DNA from: DASYHS01 sp035998295
GTDB taxonomy: Bacteria; Pseudomonadota; Alphaproteobacteria; Azospirillales; Azospirillaceae
DNA length: 26,884 bases
Direction: 5' to 3'
Assembly: GCF_035998295.1 (NCBI RefSeq)
Contig: NZ_DASYHS010000299.1
Location: 1 to 26,884, forward strand
Under the pieces are notes generated by a model. It did not search any database. It saw nothing but the letters and a program-made list of their open reading frames with translations, and had not been told where the DNA came from. Shown here one piece after another: positions 19,004-26,570 of this stretch. The position numbers and the translations under genes were made by a program. Position 1 is the first letter of the stretch. The number at the start of each line of letters is the position of its first letter.

Positions 19004-20214
19004 GTCTTCGTCACCGAGAGCTGGGTCACGGGCATCATCGGGCGCCAGCCCGTGAACCCGCCGACCGGTTCGGCCCGGCTGACCGCCAGCCGGACCAGGG
19101 TGCCGCCGATGCGCTCGCGCAGCTCGAACAGCGCGTGCTCGCCCTCGACCGTCACGGCATTGGCGGCCAGCCGCCCGCCGGGGCCGAGCGCGTCCCAACA
19201 GGCCTGCGCCACTCCGGGGGCGGTCAGCCCGCCGCCGATGAAGACCGCGTCCGGGCGGGGCAGCCCGGCCAGTGCTTCGGGCGCCTCGCCCTCGACGATG
19301 CGCAGATGGGGCACGCCGAGCGCATGGGCGTTGTGGGCGATCGCGGCCAGCCGGTCGGCCCGGCGCTCGATCGCGACCGCGCGCGACGTTGGATGGACGC
19401 GCGCCCATTCGATCGCGATCGAGCCGCTGCCGGCGCCGACGTCCCACAGCACCTGCCCGGGAACCGGCGCCAGTACCGCCAGGGTCGCCGCCCGTACCTC
19501 GCGCTTGGTCATCTGCCCGTCGTGGCGGAAGGCCTCGTCCGGCAGGCCGGGGACGCGGGGCAGGGGGACCGTGCCCGGCGACGGCCGGCACTCGACCGCG
19601 ATCGTGTTGAGGTCGGCCGGGTCCGCATCCGCCGCCCAGCTCTCTGCCGTCGCCTCGAAGATCCGCTCGCGCGGGCCGCCCAGATGTTCCAGCACCGCGA
19701 TCCGGCTCGGCCCGTAGCCCCGCTCGCGCAGCAGGGCGGCGACGCTTTCCGGGGTGGTGCGGTCGGCGCTCAGCACCAGCAGCCGCGCGCCCGGCTGGAC
19801 ATGGGCGTGCAGCAGCTCGATCGGCCGCCCGTGCAGGGTCAGCGTGTCGATCTCCGCCCGCGGCCAGCCGAGCCGGGCGCAGGCGAGCGCGAAGGCGCCC
19901 GGTGCCGGCAGGATCGTCATCTCCTCGAACGACACCCGGCGGGCCAGCGTGACGCCGACGCCGTAGCACATCGGATCGCCGCTCGCGAGCACGCAGACCC
20001 GTCGTCCGCGCCGCTCGACGATGCGTTCCACCAGCGCCGACAGCGGCGACGGCCAGGCGAGGCGTTCCCGCCGGGCGGGGCCGTCCGGCACCATGGCGAG
20101 GTGGCGCTCGCCGCCGATCAGCACTTCCGATCCCTCTACCAGGCGCCTGGCCGCTTCCGACAGGCCGCCGAGCCCGTCCTCGCCGATGCCGACGACGGCG
20201 AGCCAGGCCGTCAT
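19000..20214 (-). CDS. cobL: CobL, precorrin-6B C5,15-methyltransferase (decarboxylating)
   Basis: CobL is a bifunctional enzyme methylating C5 and C15 and decarboxylating the C12 acetate side chain. It is 404 aa. The N-terminal half (residues 1 to about 210) is CbiE-like (WLAVVGIGEDGLGGLSEAARRL, VLASGDPMCYGVG). The C-terminal half (from about 225) is CbiT-like, with HDGQMTKREVRAATLAVL and the SAM-binding VGAGSGS at 259-265. I chose the ATG at 20214, which overlaps the cobH stop (ATGA); the longer open frame upstream is off-frame cobH. The C-terminal TGWRPMMPVTQL is typical. Confidence 0.96.
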   Translation of the reverse strand: MTAWLAVVGIGEDGLGGLSEAARRLVEGSEVLIGGERHLAMVPDGPARRERLAWPSPLSALVERIVERRGRRVCVLASGDPMCYGVGVTLARRVSFEEMTILPAPGAFALACARLGWPRAEIDTLTLHGRPIELLHAHVQPGARLLVLSADRTTPESVAALLRERGYGPSRIAVLEHLGGPRERIFEATAESWAADADPADLNTIAVECRPSPGTVPLPRVPGLPDEAFRHDGQMTKREVRAATLAVLAPVPGQVLWDVGAGSGSIAIEWARVHPTSRAVAIERRADRLAAIAHNAHALGVPHLRIVEGEAPEALAGLPRPDAVFIGGGLTAPGVAQACWDALGPGGRLAANAVTVEGEHALFELRERIGGTLVRLAVSRAEPVGGFTGWRPMMPVTQLSVTKT

Positions 20215-20840
20215 TCCCGGCCCTCCAGAAGCAGCGCGTTGACCGCCGCCGCCGCCATCGCGCTGCCGCCGCGCCGCCCGCGCACCGTCGCGAAGGGCAC
20301 GCCGCGGGCATCGGCGGCCAGCGCTTCCTTGGACTCGGCCGCACCGACGAAGCCGACCGGGAAGGCGAGCAGGGCCGCCGGGCGCGGCGCGCCCCGGTCC
20401 AGCAGTTCCAGCAGGTGGAACAGCGCCGTCGGCGCGTTGCCGATCGCGACCACGGCGCCTTCGAGGCGCGGCATCCACAGCTCGACCGCGGCGGCCGAGC
20501 GCGTCGTCCCCAGCTCGCCCGCGAGCCCCGGCACCGCCGGGTCGTCGAGCGTGCACACGATCTCCGAGCCCGCGGTGAGGTGCCGCGTCATGATCCCGGC
20601 GCCGACCATCCGCGCGTCCACGATGACCGGCGCGCCCCGCAGAAGCGCCTCGCGGCCCCGCGCCGCGACGTCTGGCGAGAAGGCGATGTCGTCGGCCAGG
20701 TCGACCATGCCGCAGGCATGGATCAGCCGGCGCGCGAGGCCGGCGATCCCGGGCGCGAACCGGCCCAGATCCGCCTCCGCCTCGATGGTGGCGAAGGACC
20801 GCCGATAGATCTCCGCGGGGTCGCGCAGATACTCCATCAC
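20211..20840 (-). CDS. cobH: CobH, precorrin-8X methylmutase
   Basis: CobH moves the methyl group from C11 to C12, converting precorrin-8X to hydrogenobyrinic acid. It is 209 aa, the usual size. The N-terminus YLRDPAEIYRRSFATIEAEADL is characteristic. RLIHACGMVDL contains His41 (numbered from the GTG), matching the catalytic His of the family. DARMVGAGI, GNAPTALFHLLELL and PVGFVGAAESKEAL follow. The start is either GTG 20840 (4-nt overlap with the cbiX stop) or the adjacent in-frame ATG 20837 (1-nt overlap); either way it is coupled to cbiX. Confidence 0.96.
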   Translation of the reverse strand: MMEYLRDPAEIYRRSFATIEAEADLGRFAPGIAGLARRLIHACGMVDLADDIAFSPDVAARGREALLRGAPVIVDARMVGAGIMTRHLTAGSEIVCTLDDPAVPGLAGELGTTRSAAAVELWMPRLEGAVVAIGNAPTALFHLLELLDRGAPRPAALLAFPVGFVGAAESKEALAADARGVPFATVRGRRGGSAMAAAAVNALLLEGRE

Positions 20841-21895
20841 GCGCCGCCGGCCCCCTCGATCCGCTTCAGGCTGACCGGCCCGTGCGGGTGGTCGGCATGG
20901 GGGTACGGGTGATGGTGGTGCCCGTGGTCGTGAGAATGATGGCGGTGATGGTGGTCGTGGTCGTGGTCGTGATGATGATGGTCGTGTTCGTGGTGGTGGT
21001 CGTGCGAATGCCCGTCACCGGCGCCGATGCCCTCGACGTGGTGGTGGTGGCTCTCCTGCGCCAGCCCCACCTCGGCCTCGAAGCCCAGGACCTGCGCCCG
21101 GTACTTGCACATCTGGCAGTTCATGTTCCCCGTGCCTTCCAGGATCTCGCGGATGCGCTCCTCGAAGGTCTCCAGCACGAGGGGGTGGTCGTTCAGGTAC
21201 GGGGCCTTGACGAACTCGATTTCCGGATGCCGGGCCGCGACGATGTCGGCGTGGTCGTAGATGCGGCGTACCAGGATGCCCGTGAACAGGAAATAGGGGA
21301 ACACGACGACCCGCCGGTAGCCGAGTCGGGCCACGTGCTCCAGCGCCGGCTCGACCAGCGGGAAGGTGACCCCGGAATAGGCGGTCTCGGCCCAGCCGAA
21401 GCCCATGCCCTCCCACAGCATGCGGGTGACCTTGGCGACGTTGGAGTTGGCGTCCGGGTCGGACGAGCCGCGCCCGACCACGACCAGCAGCGTCTCGTGC
21501 CTGGGCACATGGTCGCCGGCGCGCGCCAGCGCCTCGCCGACGCGCGCGCCGGCCGCCTGCAGCATCTTGAGGTCGATCGCGAGCTCGCGCCCGTACTGGA
21601 TCGTCATCTCCGGATGCTCGGCCATGTAGGTGTTGAGCACGGAAGGGATGTCGTTCTTGGCGTGGCCGGCCGCGAACAGCATGCCGGGCACCGCCAGCAC
21701 GCGGGTGACGCCCCGGGCGCGCAGCCGGTCCAGCCCTTCGCGGATGATGGGGCGGGCGAACTCCAGGTAGCCGTACTCGACCGCATCGAAAGGCAGCCGG
21801 TCACGCAGAAGCTGCGCGACGGCGGCGAACTCGTCCACCGCGCCCTGGTCGCGGCTGCCGTGGCCGCAGATCATGACCCCGAGCTTCTCGGACAT
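20837..21895 (-). CDS. cbiX: CbiX, sirohydrochlorin cobaltochelatase with His-rich C-terminal tail
   Basis: CbiX inserts Co2+ into sirohydrochlorin in the early-cobalt route. This long form has 352 aa. The chelatase part shows MICGHGSRD with His12, GMLFAAGHAKNDIP in the first half, and FPYFLFTGILVRRIYDHAD in the second. MNCQMCKYR (258-266) is the Cys-pair motif of long CbiX proteins, associated with an Fe-S centre. From about residue 280 the tail holds around 30 histidines in HDH/HHHH runs, a likely cobalt-binding or storage segment. The start ATG at 21895 has a strong GAGGAGGAGA site, which is predicted to be masked by an upstream GTCTCCT. It is the first gene after the cobalamin riboswitch and is coupled to cobH. 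Its coexistence with CobN is unusual. Confidence 0.94.
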   Translation of the reverse strand: MSEKLGVMICGHGSRDQGAVDEFAAVAQLLRDRLPFDAVEYGYLEFARPIIREGLDRLRARGVTRVLAVPGMLFAAGHAKNDIPSVLNTYMAEHPEMTIQYGRELAIDLKMLQAAGARVGEALARAGDHVPRHETLLVVVGRGSSDPDANSNVAKVTRMLWEGMGFGWAETAYSGVTFPLVEPALEHVARLGYRRVVVFPYFLFTGILVRRIYDHADIVAARHPEIEFVKAPYLNDHPLVLETFEERIREILEGTGNMNCQMCKYRAQVLGFEAEVGLAQESHHHHVEGIGAGDGHSHDHHHEHDHHHHDHDHDHHHRHHSHDHGHHHHPYPHADHPHGPVSLKRIEGAGGA

Positions 21896-21899
21896 TCCC

Positions 21900-21940
21900 G
21901 TCTCCTCCTCGTCAGTGCGGCCGGGCCGGCGGAAGGAGAC
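21900..21940 (-). promoter_or_regulatory. Anti-Shine-Dalgarno hairpin of cbiX (riboswitch expression platform)
   Basis: On the minus strand GTCTCCT (21940-21934) is the exact complement of AGGAGAC (21906-21900), which is the cbiX Shine-Dalgarno region. Adding an adjacent G-U and a G-C pair gives about 9 pairs. The same GTCTCCT also complements AGGAGAC inside the B12 box (22053-22047), so the two pairings exclude each other. This points to translational control. A separate 6-bp GGCGCC hairpin lies at 21949-21966. Confidence 0.6.
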
Positions 21941-22037
21941 ATTGGGACGGCGCCTGTGACGGCGCCCCGGCGACGCACGACCGCCGGTCCACGAGTTCCT
22001 CCCCCGGTGCACCCCGCCCGGGTTTCAGACAACGAAC

Positions 22038-22240
22038 GGCAGGCAGGTCTCCTGGCTCGTGGATCGCCGTCGGCTGCCCGCCTTCCCAGCCGGCGGACCG
22101 GCCAGTGACATAGGATCGGCAGCGACTCACCACACACAGTTGCGGGGGCAGCCACGGGATTGGCCGGATGCTTTACAGCCGTGCCGTACCGTGTTCCCTT
22201 TTCACCGCGGAGCCTTGCGGCCCGCGCGGAACCGTGCCGC
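22038..22240 (-). promoter_or_regulatory. Cobalamin riboswitch (AdoCbl aptamer) upstream of the cbiX operon
   Basis: Read on the minus strand, the conserved elements appear in the right order. First come AAAAGGGAACACGG (around 22203-22190) and the core CCCCCGCAACTG (around 22150-22137). Then come GTCACTGG (around 22110-22101), CTGGGAAGGCGGGC (around 22090-22077), and the B12 box AGCCAGGAGACCTGCC (22057-22042). The aptamer is about 140 nt upstream of the cbiX start. It very probably represses the cbiX-cobH-cobL-cobI-cobJ-cobM operon when adenosylcobalamin is plentiful. The approximate 5' boundary is a judgement. Confidence 0.95.
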
Positions 22241-22263
22241 TTCAGTTGCGTCGACAAGGTCGC

Positions 22264-23295
22264 ATGGAAACAACCCCGACGTCCACACTCTCCACGTTTC
22301 GCTCTAGCGAGAAAGTGCGCGACCATGGCGGCGGGCTCGCCGAGGCAGCCGACCGCTTCGGGACCCCGGCCGGCGGATGGATCGATCTCTCGACGGGGAT
22401 CAATCCCTGGCCCTATGCGGTTCCCGCATTGGCTGCCGACGCCTGGGTGCGGCTGCCCGGCCGCGATTCGATGGATACTCTGCTGCGGGCCGCCACCCGG
22501 GCCTACGGCGCTCCGGATTCTGCCGTCGTTCTCGCGGCGCCGGGATCGCAGGCGCTGATCCAGCGGCTACCCTTCCACAGGGATCGGTGCCGCGTGGCCG
22601 TGCTCGGCCCGACCTATGCGGAGCATGCACGCTGCTGGCGTCTCGCCGGGCACGAGGTCGAGGTCGTCCCGACGCTCCCGGAGGGCGGCTTCGACGTGGT
22701 CGTCGCGACCAACCCGAACAACCCCGACGGAAGACGCCTGCCGGCCGGTGACCTGGTCGCGTTCGCGGCGATCATGGCGCGCCGGGGCGGGCTGCTGGTC
22801 GTCGACGAGGCTTTCGCGGAGGTGACGCCGGAAGTCAGCGTCGCGGGGGCTGCCGGCATGGACGGCTTGTGCGTTTTGCGTTCGTTCGGGAAGTTCTACG
22901 GGTTGGCCGGGCTGCGGCTCGGCTTCGCGTTGGGGGCCACCGGGCTGTTGCGCCGGTTGGAAGCCGACCTCGGCCCCTGGGCGGTTTCCGGCCCGGCGAT
23001 CGAGATCGGCCGCCTGGCCCTCGGCGACGAGGCCTGGGCGCGAACCACCCGCGAGCGGCTGTCGGAGGCGTCCGCCCAACTCGACGCATTGCTGGCCGCC
23101 CATGGCCTGTCCGTGCTCGGCGGCACGGACCTCTACCGGCTCGTGGAAACCGATCGGGCCGGCGCGCTGTTCGAGGCGCTCGGTCGGCGCGGCATCCTGG
23201 CGCGTGCCTTCGACGCGCATCCGCGCTGGCTGCGCTTCGGCCTGCCGCCCGACGCCGCCGCCTCCGCCCGCCTCGCGGATGCTCTCAAGGCGTGA
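22264..23295 (+). CDS. cobC: CobC, threonine-phosphate decarboxylase-like aminotransferase
   Basis: CobC is a PLP-dependent class I/II aminotransferase-fold enzyme (CobD-type in Salmonella naming) that makes aminopropanol phosphate from threonine phosphate for the nucleotide loop. It is 343 aa. It shows DHGGGLAEAADRFG and WIDLSTGINPWPYAVP near the N-terminus, NPNNPDG (150-156), VVDEAFAE, and SFGKFYGLAGLRLGFA with the likely PLP lysine Lys210. I chose the ATG at 22264, which lies just upstream of the start of the family's conserved DHGG block; an AAGG is 4 nt upstream. A longer frame from 22168 would be antisense to the riboswitch and is rejected. A GTG at 22315 is a shorter alternative. It is divergent from the riboswitch operon, and its stop overlaps convergent ygfZ by 11 bp. 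Confidence 0.93.
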   Translation: METTPTSTLSTFRSSEKVRDHGGGLAEAADRFGTPAGGWIDLSTGINPWPYAVPALAADAWVRLPGRDSMDTLLRAATRAYGAPDSAVVLAAPGSQALIQRLPFHRDRCRVAVLGPTYAEHARCWRLAGHEVEVVPTLPEGGFDVVVATNPNNPDGRRLPAGDLVAFAAIMARRGGLLVVDEAFAEVTPEVSVAGAAGMDGLCVLRSFGKFYGLAGLRLGFALGATGLLRRLEADLGPWAVSGPAIEIGRLALGDEAWARTTRERLSEASAQLDALLAAHGLSVLGGTDLYRLVETDRAGALFEALGRRGILARAFDAHPRWLRFGLPPDAAASARLADALKA

Positions 23296-24199
23296 GCCAG
23301 TCCGGCCGGCGCGGTACGAGCGTCGCGCCGCCGGCGGTCAGCGGCATGCCTTGCTCGGCGGCCTTGGCGATCTCCTCCAGCCGCAGCAGCGCCAGCGCCG
23401 CGTCGCCGAACCCGCTGCGGACCTCGCCGACCTCGCGCCCGTCGAGCAGCACCGGCGTTCCGGGTTCGGGCAGCGGTCCCTCGACGCGAACGGGCAGCAG
23501 CCGTTTCTTGATCAGGCCGCGGTAGCGCGTTCGCGCCGTCAGCTCCTGCCCGATGTAGCAGCCCTTGTCCCAGGCGATGCCGTTGAGCGCGTCGAAGTTG
23601 CTCTCCAGCAAGATGGACTTCTCGACCACTAGGTCGCGGCTGCCTTCGGGTACGCCCTCGGCGAGGCGCAGAGCCTCGTAGGCGTCACGGCCGACCGGCC
23701 GCAGACCGGCAGTCGTGAGCGTATCGGTGGCCGTCGCATGCGGCAGCACCGCGCGGACGCCGAGTTGAAGCAGCCGCGGGTCGGCGAAGGCGACCCCGTC
23801 CGCCAGTGCGCGCGCCGCTCCCCATTCCCTGGCGACGCCGAGCCGCTCGAACGCGCCGTCGCCGATCAGGGCGGCGACCATCCAATCGGCGCTGCGGTCC
23901 TCGACCGCGACCTTCGAGCGCAGGCGGTACATGCGCAGTCGCCGCTTCAGATCCTCGATCCGGGCGGCCTCGCAGTCCAGCAGCAGCGTCTCGCCACGCT
24001 CGAGGATGAAGAAATCATGCAGATACTTGCCTTGGGGCGTCAGCAGCGCCGCATGCACGGCGCGTTCCGGTCCCACCTTCAGGACATCGTTGGAAACCAA
24101 GCCCTGCAGGAACGCTTTACGGTCCGGGCCGTCGACCGCGAGGACACCCCTGTCCTCCAGGATCACATAGCCGTCGTCGAGGACTTCCGTCGGTTCCAT
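23285..24199 (-). CDS. ygfZ: YgfZ/GcvT-family folate-binding protein (Fe-S cluster maturation)
   Basis: YgfZ (IBA57 family) is a tetrahydrofolate-binding protein that helps assemble or repair Fe-S clusters in certain enzymes. It is 304 aa. The family signature KGCYIGQE lies at residues 212-219 with the functional cysteine Cys214, followed by LTARTRYRG. The N-terminal part (AFLQGLVSNDV, LLTPQGKYLHDFFI) is typical of the GcvT-like fold. The ATG at 24199 has a GGAAG site about 7 nt upstream. It is convergent with cobC and divergent from the glycosyltransferase gene. It is not a B12 gene and marks the end of the cluster. Confidence 0.93.
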   Translation of the reverse strand: MEPTEVLDDGYVILEDRGVLAVDGPDRKAFLQGLVSNDVLKVGPERAVHAALLTPQGKYLHDFFILERGETLLLDCEAARIEDLKRRLRMYRLRSKVAVEDRSADWMVAALIGDGAFERLGVAREWGAARALADGVAFADPRLLQLGVRAVLPHATATDTLTTAGLRPVGRDAYEALRLAEGVPEGSRDLVVEKSILLESNFDALNGIAWDKGCYIGQELTARTRYRGLIKKRLLPVRVEGPLPEPGTPVLLDGREVGEVRSGFGDAALALLRLEEIAKAAEQGMPLTAGGATLVPRRPDWLTP

Positions 24200-24298
24200 G
24201 TCGCGCTTCCGCTCATCGGTTCGTTCGGTTCTGGATATGGTGGCGAGGGGCGCGATTCCGTACGAGAGACGAGAATTTTTTCGCCCCGCTCGTCCGGC

Positions 24299-24327
24299 TT
24301 GAAAGCATCGGCCAGGGCGGGCATACG
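24299..24327 (+). promoter_or_regulatory. Weak candidate promoter for the glycosyltransferase gene
   Basis: TTGAAA (24299-24304) and CATACG (24322-24327) have 17-bp spacing in the 169-bp divergent region 24200-24368. The -10 match is poor (3/6). The rest of that region contains a T-run (24276-24281) but no ORF, and no convincing hairpin. Confidence 0.22.
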
Positions 24328-24368
24328 GGAGTGGTACCCACCGTGCAGACGTCTTTCGGACCCTTTCC

Positions 24369-25319
24369 TTGAAAATTCTTTTCATCGGCAATGACCGGAT
24401 CGGCGATTTCATCCTCGCGAGCGGCCTGATCGCCCATCTGACCGAGACGGTGCCCGGGGCACGTCTGACCGTCGCCTGCGGCAGGAGCTGTATTCCCCTG
24501 CTTGCCGAAGCGCCGGGGATCGAGCGCATATTGCCGCTGGTGAAGCGTCGCCACCATCGCCACTGGCTGGACCTGTGGCGTCAGGTTGCCGGCACCCGCT
24601 GGGATTTGGTCGTGGACCTGCGCAATTCCGCCGTTTCACGCTTGGTCCTGGCGCGAGCGGTACGTCGGCTCCGGCGTATGCCCGGCCGGGTCCATCGGGT
24701 CGAGGAGGTGGGCCGGGTTCTCGGCGTCGATCCTCCGCCGCCACCCCGGATATGGCTCGGCCCGGCCCAGCGCGCACGCGCGGTCGAATTGGTGCCTGAC
24801 GGTCCGCCGGTGCTCGCACTCGGTACGGGAGCGACCCACCGCCACAAGCAGTGGGATCCGGAACGGTTTGCCGAACTGGCGTTACGCCTGACGGCTCCGG
24901 ACGGCCCGTTGCCCGGCGGCCGTGTGGCGGTGCTGGGCGCTCCGAACGAGCGGCCCTCCGCCGAGCCACTGCTGGCGCTCGTGCCCGCCGACCGCAGGCT
25001 CGACCTGCTCGACGGAGTGCCAATCCTTGACGCAGCCGCCGTCATCGAACGAGCGGCGCTCTACGTCGGCAACGACAACGGGCAGATGCACTTGGCGGCG
25101 GCGGTAGGCACGCCGACGCTCGGCCTCTTCGGACCGACACCGGCTTTCCATTACCGCCCGTGGGGAACGAATGCCGGCTTCGTCCAGACCGATCGCCCAT
25201 ACGAGCAGTTGCGGCCGATCCTGGAGGCCGACCCCGAAGCTTCGGAGAGTCTCATGGGGTCCCTCCCGGTCGAGAAGGTCGTCCGTGCCGCCGAGGCCCT
25301 GCTCGCGGGCGTCCGCTGA
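24369..25319 (+). CDS. Glycosyltransferase family 9 (heptosyltransferase-like) protein
   Basis: This GT9-family protein resembles ADP-heptose:LPS heptosyltransferases, which act at the cytoplasmic face of the inner membrane; the donor and acceptor here are unknown. It has 316 aa. The N-terminus KILFIGNDRIGDFILASGLI is the GT9 opening. GTGATHRHKQWDPERFAELA starts the C-terminal nucleotide-sugar domain. YVGNDNGQMHLAAAVGTPTLGLFGPT is the signature, with Asn where most members have Ser in the D-S-G-x-M-H motif. The start must be the TTG at 24369: the conserved N-terminus begins at its second codon and no ATG or GTG lies upstream in frame. No strong Shine-Dalgarno is visible. A perfect hairpin spans its stop codon. 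Confidence 0.9.
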   Translation: MKILFIGNDRIGDFILASGLIAHLTETVPGARLTVACGRSCIPLLAEAPGIERILPLVKRRHHRHWLDLWRQVAGTRWDLVVDLRNSAVSRLVLARAVRRLRRMPGRVHRVEEVGRVLGVDPPPPPRIWLGPAQRARAVELVPDGPPVLALGTGATHRHKQWDPERFAELALRLTAPDGPLPGGRVAVLGAPNERPSAEPLLALVPADRRLDLLDGVPILDAAAVIERAALYVGNDNGQMHLAAAVGTPTLGLFGPTPAFHYRPWGTNAGFVQTDRPYEQLRPILEADPEASESLMGSLPVEKVVRAAEALLAGVR

Positions 25320-25330
25320 CGGACGCCCGC
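25305..25330. terminator. Bidirectional terminator hairpin between glycosyltransferase gene and metK
   Basis: GCGGGCGTCCG (25305-25315), loop CTGA, CGGACGCCCGC (25320-25330): a perfect 11-bp stem spanning the glycosyltransferase stop codon. A short TTT follows at 25337-25339 on the plus strand. It could end both convergent transcripts. Confidence 0.65.
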
Positions 25331-25337
25331 CTCGGGT

Positions 25338-26507
25338 TTAGCCGAAATAGCTGCGCAGCTCCGGGACGAGGTCCAGCTTTTCCCAGGAGAAGCCGCCGTC
25401 CGTCTCCGGGGACCTGCCGAAATGCCCGTAGGCCGAGGTGCGGGCATAGATGGGCTTGTTGAGGCCCAGATGCTCGCGGATGCCGCGCGGGCTGAGGTTG
25501 ACCAGTTCCTGCAGCACGTGGCTGAGACGTTCCTCATCGACGCGGCCCGTCCCGTGGGTATCGATGTAGACCGCCAGCGGCTTCGACACGCCGATCGCGT
25601 AGGCGAGCTGGATCGTGCAGCGCTCGGCCAGTTCGGCCCCGACCACGTTCTTGGCGAGGTAGCGCGCGGCATAGGCTGCCGAGCGGTCGACCTTGGTCGG
25701 GTCCTTGCCCGAGAACGCGCCGCCACCATGTGGGGCAGCGCCACCGTAGGTATCGACGATGATCTTGCGCCCGGTCAGGCCAGCATCGCCGTCGGGGCCG
25801 CCGATCACGAAACGGCCGGTCGGGTTGACGTAGAACTCGGGCTCCGGGCACATCCAGCCTTCCGGCAGGACGTTCAGCACGTGCGGACGAACGATCTCGC
25901 GCACCTCCTCCTGGCTGACGCTCGCGTCGTGCTGGGTCGACACGACGACGGAGGTGGCGCCGACCGGCCGGCCGTTCTCGTAGCGCAGCGAGACCTGGCT
26001 CTTGGCGTCGGGACCGAGCATAGGGGCGGCGCCGGAATGGCGCGCCTCGGCCAGGCTCTTCAGGATCGCGTGGGAGAAGTGGATCGGCGCCGGCATCAGC
26101 GCCTCGGTCTCGCGGCAGGCATAGCCGAACATGATGCCCTGATCGCCGGCACCCTCGTCCTTGTTCCCGGCGGCATCCACGCCGACCGCGATGTCGGCGG
26201 ATTGTGCATGCACGAGGATATCGACCTTCGCGGTCTGCCAGTGGAAACCGTCCTGCTCGTAGCCGATGTCGCGCACGGCACTGCGCGCCACCTGCTCGAT
26301 CAGGTCCGGGGTTATGGAGGCGGGCCCGCGGACCTCGCCGGCGAGCACGATGTGATTGGTGGTCGAAAGCGTTTCGACGGCGACACGCGCCTGCGGGTCG
26401 TGGCCGAGATACAGATCCACGATGGCGTCCGAGATCCGGTCGCACACCTTGTCGGGGTGTCCCTCCGACACCGACTCGCTCGTGAAGATGTAGCTACCCT
26501 TGGCCAC
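25338..26507 (-). CDS. metK: MetK, S-adenosylmethionine synthetase
   Basis: MetK makes SAM from methionine and ATP. The protein is 389 aa. It has SESVSEGHPDKVCDRISDAIVD (catalytic His17 in GHPDK), GAGDQGIMFGYA (119-130) and GGGAFSGKDPTKVDRSAAYAARY, which are the standard signatures. I chose the GTG at 26507 (product MAKGSYIFTSES) because AGGGGG lies about 7 nt upstream and alphaproteobacterial MetK starts there; the in-frame GTG at 26534 would add 9 unrelated residues. SAM is the methyl donor of CobA, CobI, CobJ, CobM, CobL and CbiD, but MetK is a housekeeping gene and its adjacency may be accidental. I saw no SAM riboswitch upstream. Confidence 0.98.
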   Translation of the reverse strand: MAKGSYIFTSESVSEGHPDKVCDRISDAIVDLYLGHDPQARVAVETLSTTNHIVLAGEVRGPASITPDLIEQVARSAVRDIGYEQDGFHWQTAKVDILVHAQSADIAVGVDAAGNKDEGAGDQGIMFGYACRETEALMPAPIHFSHAILKSLAEARHSGAAPMLGPDAKSQVSLRYENGRPVGATSVVVSTQHDASVSQEEVREIVRPHVLNVLPEGWMCPEPEFYVNPTGRFVIGGPDGDAGLTGRKIIVDTYGGAAPHGGGAFSGKDPTKVDRSAAYAARYLAKNVVGAELAERCTIQLAYAIGVSKPLAVYIDTHGTGRVDEERLSHVLQELVNLSPRGIREHLGLNKPIYARTSAYGHFGRSPETDGGFSWEKLDLVPELRSYFG

Positions 26508-26564
26508 GATTCGCCCCCTGTGAGTTCCAGTCACTGCATATATAAAGATATCTGAATGCGTTGA

Positions 26565-26570
26565 ACTATA
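26565..26570 (-). promoter_or_regulatory. Candidate -10 element of metK
   Basis: TATAGT on the minus strand (26570-26565) matches 5/6 of the -10 consensus. It lies in an A/T-rich patch (26537-26570), which is rare in this window, about 55 nt upstream of the metK GTG. No good -35 was found 16-18 bp further upstream, so it is tentative. Confidence 0.3.

Noticed and set aside
20882..22108. Long plus-strand Val/Met-rich open frame opposite cbiX
   Set aside because: It is the antisense shadow of the His-rich tail (CAC/CAT read as GTG/ATG) and of the conserved CbiX sequence, with no family features.
22168..22263. Extended N-terminus of CobC from an upstream ATG
   Set aside because: It would be encoded antisense to the conserved riboswitch aptamer, and the extra residues (Cys/Arg-rich) match nothing. 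The ATG at 22264 fits the family start.
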